Assembly: GCF_000002875.2 (NCBI RefSeq)
Contig: NC_009414.2
Location: forward strand, 659,001 to 723,000
Source: Leishmania infantum JPCM5
Taxonomy: Eukaryota > Euglenozoa > Kinetoplastea > Trypanosomatida > Trypanosomatidae
DNA: 64,000 bases
Reading direction: 5' to 3'
Under the pieces are notes generated by a model. It was not told where the DNA came from. It did no database searches and saw nothing but the letters and a program-made list of their open reading frames with translations. The position numbers and the translations under genes are program-made. Below, piece after piece: positions 59,702 to 64,000 of the stretch; position 1 is the stretch's first letter, and every line of letters begins with the position of its first letter.

Positions 59702-62700
59702 AGGGCGACACTGACGGCAGAGGATCACGCGCGCGAGCGCTTAACAGAGAGAACACGGGCCTCGCGGCGGCTGTGGAGGGCCCACAAAGAGGGTTCGCCG
59801 AGCTCTGTATTCTGGAGGAGCGTGGTCGTTGCGGCAACTTGTGGGCAGAGCTGCTCATACGCCAGGAGCTGCTGGTGAGCTTGTGCAGCGACGCCGGGGA
59901 GCGCGCCAGGGCCGAAATTGAGTTTGAAGAGCAGTTGAAGCGGACTAACTGGATACAGGTAGTTATCGTGTGTGCTTTCTGGCGCAGACTCATGCGGCAA
60001 GGGACACAACGCCTATAAAAGTGAACTGGGCTGAGTGGGGCGGCGGCGTCATTGGGGACATGCCGTTCGCGCCACCGTTAACGGGTGAACAGCTGTCAGC
60101 CCCAACAGGGGATGCGCCGACGAAGACCTCTGTGACAGGGGACGCCCCTGAGTCCGTGGCGGCGTCTCCACTGGACACCGGCCTGTCCGTCGAGAAGGAT
60201 GTTGTCGAGGCTGCTGCACCGCCGGCTGAAGACGAGTCTGTGGCTGACGAGCACGCTCGCGGCGAGGACGGCATACATCTGCTACCGTTCCCTTCCTTCG
60301 TCGTCGACGGCAACGTACCCAGGATCATCCCGCCGAGGTCGAAGTTGCCGTTCATCTGGGGCACCTTCAGCGGCCCTGGAGCTACTCGGCAACGGTGCTG
60401 GTGTTCCGAACGAGCTTCGTGACTGGGATGAAGAGCAGCAACCGCAGAGCGTCGCACGACACAGTGGTGCGGTGCTGACGGTGCCTGAGCATGTTGATGG
60501 CATACCAATACGTATGGAAGGCGAGCTGGAGAACGTCAGCTCCAGGGAGACCCTTGCCTCACTCGCAGACGTGGCGCCGTTGCCGAGGGAGGCGTCATCG
60601 CCGGCAGCCAAAGGCAGGGCGGTCGATGCCATGTCGGATGTGCAGCCCCGTTCCGCGGCACCACCAGCGTTTTCTGCCTCTGAGCCGAAGAGTAGCCATA
60701 ATCTGCAGAGGCCTGTGATGGCACTGCCGGAAGATGGCGAACTGTTGCCGTCGGCGAACACACCAAGTGCCTGAGGTGGAGAACAAGCCTGTGACCCCTC
60801 TCGAAGAGACGGCCGAGGTCGAGTCAGCGGCTGCGGCTGAGAATGCGTCTGGGGGCACTTCTAGCAGCGAGGGCGAGGCTGCGGAGGAGCCGACAGCACT
60901 GCAAAGCACAGCGACCACCACAGCAGCCCTAGACGCCACGCAGCGGCCCTCTGCCACACTCCGTAGTGCAGCTGGCGCTGCAGTCACGGCGACACTTCGC
61001 TCTTGTGAAACCCCTTAAGAGAGCGCGCCATTCCAGTGACGCCTCTGGAGGCCGGCGCCAACGGAGCTAGCGCACCGGCGCGGACCGCGTCCGCAAGTCA
61101 AAGGCAGAGTCTCAGCACCCCGCCGGATGCCACAGTAGAGTATGTGCAGCGGAGGAGCCTCACCACTAAGGCGGCGGACACTCAGGAGACTGTGGCACTG
61201 ACTGCTGCATCGTCAGTGCGTCTGGCGAAGAGGCGAGCCGCGCATGCTGCAGAGCACCATCATGGAGGTTTGATGACCGCCATCGAACCGGATGAGGATG
61301 GCGAACTCGTGGAGGGCGAAGTGAGTCAGGGGCTCATTGCACTTACTACCCCTGCTGCGACTACTGCTGCCGCCGGCATGGTGAGGTTTCAGGAGAAATG
61401 TTCGGCTGACGAGCCGCACTCGAAGGTGCATCCACAGGACGTTCCGCGCCCGCTGCCTCGGCCCGCTAGCACAAGTGCAGAGATGGAGCACATCGAAGGA
61501 CGGCCCTCGATCGATGCCCATGCAGCCTACGGAAAGGTCCAAGGGGAGGGGGGACAGCTGCAAGCGCCGTCCGTGATGGAGAGCGGGGCGGACTATGCTT
61601 TGCAGCGGTTGCCGCCTCCGCAGCTCAGCGCGGGCAACGCAGCCGATGCTGAAATCCGGCAGCCAGCACAGCAGCCACACAGCAGCGTAGCGAGTGCCGA
61701 GGACTCGCATGCCTCCCCACCTGTTTCTGCGCAGCTGCAACAAACCAGTGCGCAGACCGAAAGGTCTGTTTCGATGCTCGGCGAAGATCACATGACCGAT
61801 TTTGCCGAATCCCCAACGGACAGCCGGCACTTCATGAGCCCTCTCGTTACCCGAAGCGAGAAGGACTCTCCGAATGTAGTGAATGCGGAGGTCAACCTCG
61901 AGGTGGAAGAGGACGAGGGCGATGAACGGGCGGATTACGGCACGTATGGGACACAGCAACTGTTTAAGCATGTGGTGTCGCCGCCGGCGCTGCGCCACTG
62001 TTCCACGCCGGCTTTCTTCTCATCCCTCGTCAGTACACACCTGCTAGAGCCGACCACCGAGGAGGATGGGAAGGCGCCAGATGTCGACGGTGCCAGGGAC
62101 GACCACAGCCGCGTAAGGGATGAGGATGCATCATATGAGCCCGGTGGTGACAGGGATGTGGCAGAGGAGGGAGCTCCGCGGAAGCGCGTGGAGGTGGAGA
62201 AGTGCGAAGACGCCACGAATGTTCTGCTCTTGCACGGCGTGCACCCACCCCACTGCCGAGGTGGACCACGCCGGAGACGCGGTGAGTGAGGAGCTGTTGT
62301 GTTCAGTCGTGCACACAGCGTGTTTTACCGACACCGAGTGTGGCGGCGCCGACAGTGGGCGTCACGATGAAGCCAGTGTCCCATCTGAAGGCAGCTTGCA
62401 CCGCAGCCTTGCGTCGCCATGCACCGCAGCCTTGCGTCGCCATGCACGGAGTGCGAGAACAGCGCGCAGACCAGTTCGAGTACCGCAGGCAAGGGGCAGC
62501 TGAAATACGACAGGAGCCTCGACAGCGACGTTCTCACGCCTGTGGCGCGTGGACTGCGGCAGCAGTGCTGGGAGGAAAACAGTGCGGCTGCGAGGCTGTA
62601 CAAGGAAAGGGCGGAGGAGGAGCACCAGCTGCCGGCTCCCCACATTTCTGAGTTTGTGTGGAGTGTCTTGGCCCATCAGCTGCAGAAGCGGGACGTCAAT

Positions 62701-63264
62701 GCCAAAACAGCCGCGGAGGCCCCCGGCACTACTGGGACCCCTTGCGGAGGTGCGGCAGGCAAGGGTACAGAGTGGAGGTGCCGCGGCGGCGAGCACTACG
62801 CGGACTGCTCCCGGGAAGCTAGCAGCAGAGGTGGCTTCCGGGACGACGGACGCGCCTCCTGGAGCACCGAGGACTCGCAGCCCAACAGCGTCCCTCTCAC
62901 GAGGGAGCATGACACCATGCAGCACGGGTCCTTCATTCCGCAGCGCTTGCCACTGCCCTGCGATGAAGTCACACGATCGTCACCTGCGCAGAACCCAGTG
63001 CCGGAACGGACGGTCAGGTCAGCATCGGCACCACAGGCTTCTGCGTCTTCCGAGCGCCTTTGCTGCATTGAAGGAGATGAGTGGAGCTGCAGCGGCGGTT
63101 CTTCGTATCATGTTAGTGGACTGCCCGTTCGAGCTCCATCTCCGCATCCGAAAGCGCTTCAGTGTGGCGGCGGTGGCGGCTCCGGCTACTCGTTTCTCTC
63201 GACAGACACGTGCAACGAGGAACGCAGCCTAGAGATAACACCTGACCTAAACGCTACACGGTAA
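59702..63264 (+). pseudogene. Decayed 3' continuation of the preceding gene, broken by multiple frame changes
   Basis: Protein-like, GC3-rich sequence continues for 3.5 kb but keeps changing frame. Segments, each ending at or overlapping the next: in-frame read-through of the TAG to a TGA at 59876; next frame to 60018 (coiled-coil-like RARAEIEFEEQLKRTNW); then to 60422 (DGIHLLPFPSFVVDGNVP); to 60774 (NELRDWDEEQQPQSVARH); to 61018 (VPEVENKPVTPLEETAEV); to 62289 (a 417-codon acidic stretch); a short frame at about 62230-62420 (GDAVSEELLCSVVHTACF); and a last one to 63264. That is one nonsense codon plus about seven frame shifts. The last shift coincides with a 23-bp tandem duplication. The other genes in the window, including the 6.5-kb APC1, show no such breaks, so sequencing error is unlikely. 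The original product was mostly low-complexity (Ala, Glu, Ser, Thr) with a coiled-coil start. Confidence 0.75.
62398..62443 (+). repeat. 23-bp tandem duplication causing a frameshift
   Basis: Two perfect head-to-tail copies of a 23-base unit (gcaccgcagccttgcgtcgc plus cat) lie at 62398-62420 and 62421-62443. As 23 is not a multiple of three, the second copy shifts the frame: the same residues LHRSLASPCT are read in one frame from copy 1 and in the next frame from copy 2, after which the coding-like sequence continues. Confidence 0.9.
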
Positions 63265-64000
63265 GGACGGACATTCTGAAGTCCCCGCTCCTCAGCCACG
63301 AGCTCAGCCGAGCGCCTCTCCGCGTCGGTATCCCAGTGCATATTGCAGACTCCTCAACGGAGGAGGCGCAGTCGAACACGTGAAGGCTCCAGGCTGTCGC
63401 GGGTGTCGCCTTTTGGGGCGAATCCGTGAGGAGGGAGGTGTGTGTGTGTGTGTGTGTGCATGTATGTGTGATGTGCATCCGTCTCAACCAGCACTCTCCC
63501 TCCCTCTTCCGAGCGCCACGTCGGCATCTCCTACAACTCGACCTGACGCCGCAATGTAGCATGCGACAGCGCTGACTTCCATGCGCACTGCTGTCGTGGG
63601 TGTGCGTGTCTGTTTGCCTCACCGTTGCGCGAGATCTGACATTCATCCGTCAGACACACGAACACCATTCTCACTGCTTTCAAGACGCGCACCGGCCCGG
63701 CCCCCGCCCGCCCCGCTTCGTCGTCTCGCTTTCTCCTTGGCGCATATACTCTCTGCCTTTCCTCTCTCTTTGGGCGACACACGCCCTTCAGGGAAGAGTG
63801 GCAGGGGCCGGCACAATCCACCTCCACAATGGCGACCCGGAAAAGAGAGAAACAAGGAAGACTGTTGTGGCACCCATTCTCTGTCTGTCTGTCTGTTGCA
63901 CCTTGCACAGTCTACCTTTCCACTGGTTCCTCCCTCTGCTGTGCTGGCGCTTGATATTTGGCTGTGGTGTCTTGCTTCGTCGACCGCTGTCACTGCTCTC
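63265..64000 (+). other. Intergenic region to the window end
   Basis: Non-coding DNA with a (GT)n microsatellite, pyrimidine tracts (63721-63790 and about 63878-63960) and a tctgtctgtctgtctg motif at 63880-63895. These look like the leader of a gene beyond the window. No coding start is supported. Confidence 0.5.
63438..63459. repeat. (GT)n microsatellite
   Basis: About ten GT units follow the pseudogene, on the opposite dinucleotide strand from the CA repeats elsewhere in the window. Confidence 0.85.

Noticed and set aside
61213..61998. A 261-codon frame on the - strand
   Set aside because: Antisense shadow of the GC-rich pseudogene segment; Arg/His/Leu-rich with no domain.
1..64000. tRNA, rRNA, CRISPR, bacterial promoters or a strand-switch region
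   Set aside because: No cloverleaf-like or rRNA-like sequence was recognised, there are no spaced direct repeats, and all supported genes lie on one strand, so no switch region is inside the window.

Overview
The window looks like nuclear DNA of a trypanosomatid parasite, most probably Leishmania or a close relative. The evidence is as follows. All 15 recognisable genes lie on one strand and have no introns. Coding DNA is GC-rich, and genes are separated by long pyrimidine-rich spacers (0.6-2.7 kb) with poly-T and C tracts followed by AG dinucleotides, as expected of spliced-leader acceptors. The gene content is typical of the group: trypanosomatid-type acetate:succinate CoA-transferase/SCOT, a BILBO1-like N-terminal domain protein and IFT20. 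One 3' region also resembles a SIDER2 retroposon. From memory, the L. major SCOT gene lies on chromosome 33, so this is probably the syntenic region, but I could not check this.

Layout, left to right: the 3' end of an unknown gene (1-281); a protein with a Par3-NTD-like N-terminus (1823-3445); a 1272-residue Ser-rich protein with a C2-like N-terminus (4811-8629), followed by the candidate SIDER2; a 118-residue zinc-finger protein (9843-10199); the adenylate kinase AK6/Fap7 (10952-11494); a 1020-residue protein of degenerate beta-rich repeats (12917-15979); an 843-residue protein with a CxxC...CxxC ribbon (17047-19578); two tandem SCOT/ASCT genes (22255-23751 and 26495-27994); an 1165-residue protein with PH-like regions (29995-33492); a RluA-family pseudouridine synthase (34712-36313); a coiled-coil protein (37061-38383); a BILBO1-NTD protein (40794-42083); a ZNF277-like zinc-finger protein (42725-43750); an orphan (44654-45637); APC1 of the cyclosome (46534-53016); IFT20 (53911-54300); and a 1019-residue protein with Cys pairs (56642-59701). 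The last gene runs directly into about 3.5 kb of decayed coding sequence (59702-63264).

The two most striking observations both concern gene evolution. First, the SCOT paralogues share a 917-bp core with no difference that I can see (22540-23456 and 26780-27696), while their ends are only about 60-65% alike. This is the signature of recent gene conversion. Second, 59702-63264 reads as one long protein broken by a nonsense codon and about seven frame changes. One of these is visibly caused by a 23-bp tandem duplication. The other genes show no breaks, so this looks like local pseudogene decay and not poor sequence.

The genes do not form a functional operon. They would be co-transcribed by Pol II and separated by trans-splicing and polyadenylation. 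Several point to flagellum and cytoskeleton (IFT20, BILBO1-like, coiled-coil protein), cell cycle (APC1), ribosome/RNA maturation (AK6/Fap7, pseudouridine synthase) and mitochondrial acetate metabolism (SCOT/ASCT). Several proteins have no recognised function. Start codons were set to the first plausible ATG, because in-frame extensions here often begin at GTG or TTG and run into pyrimidine-rich leaders.
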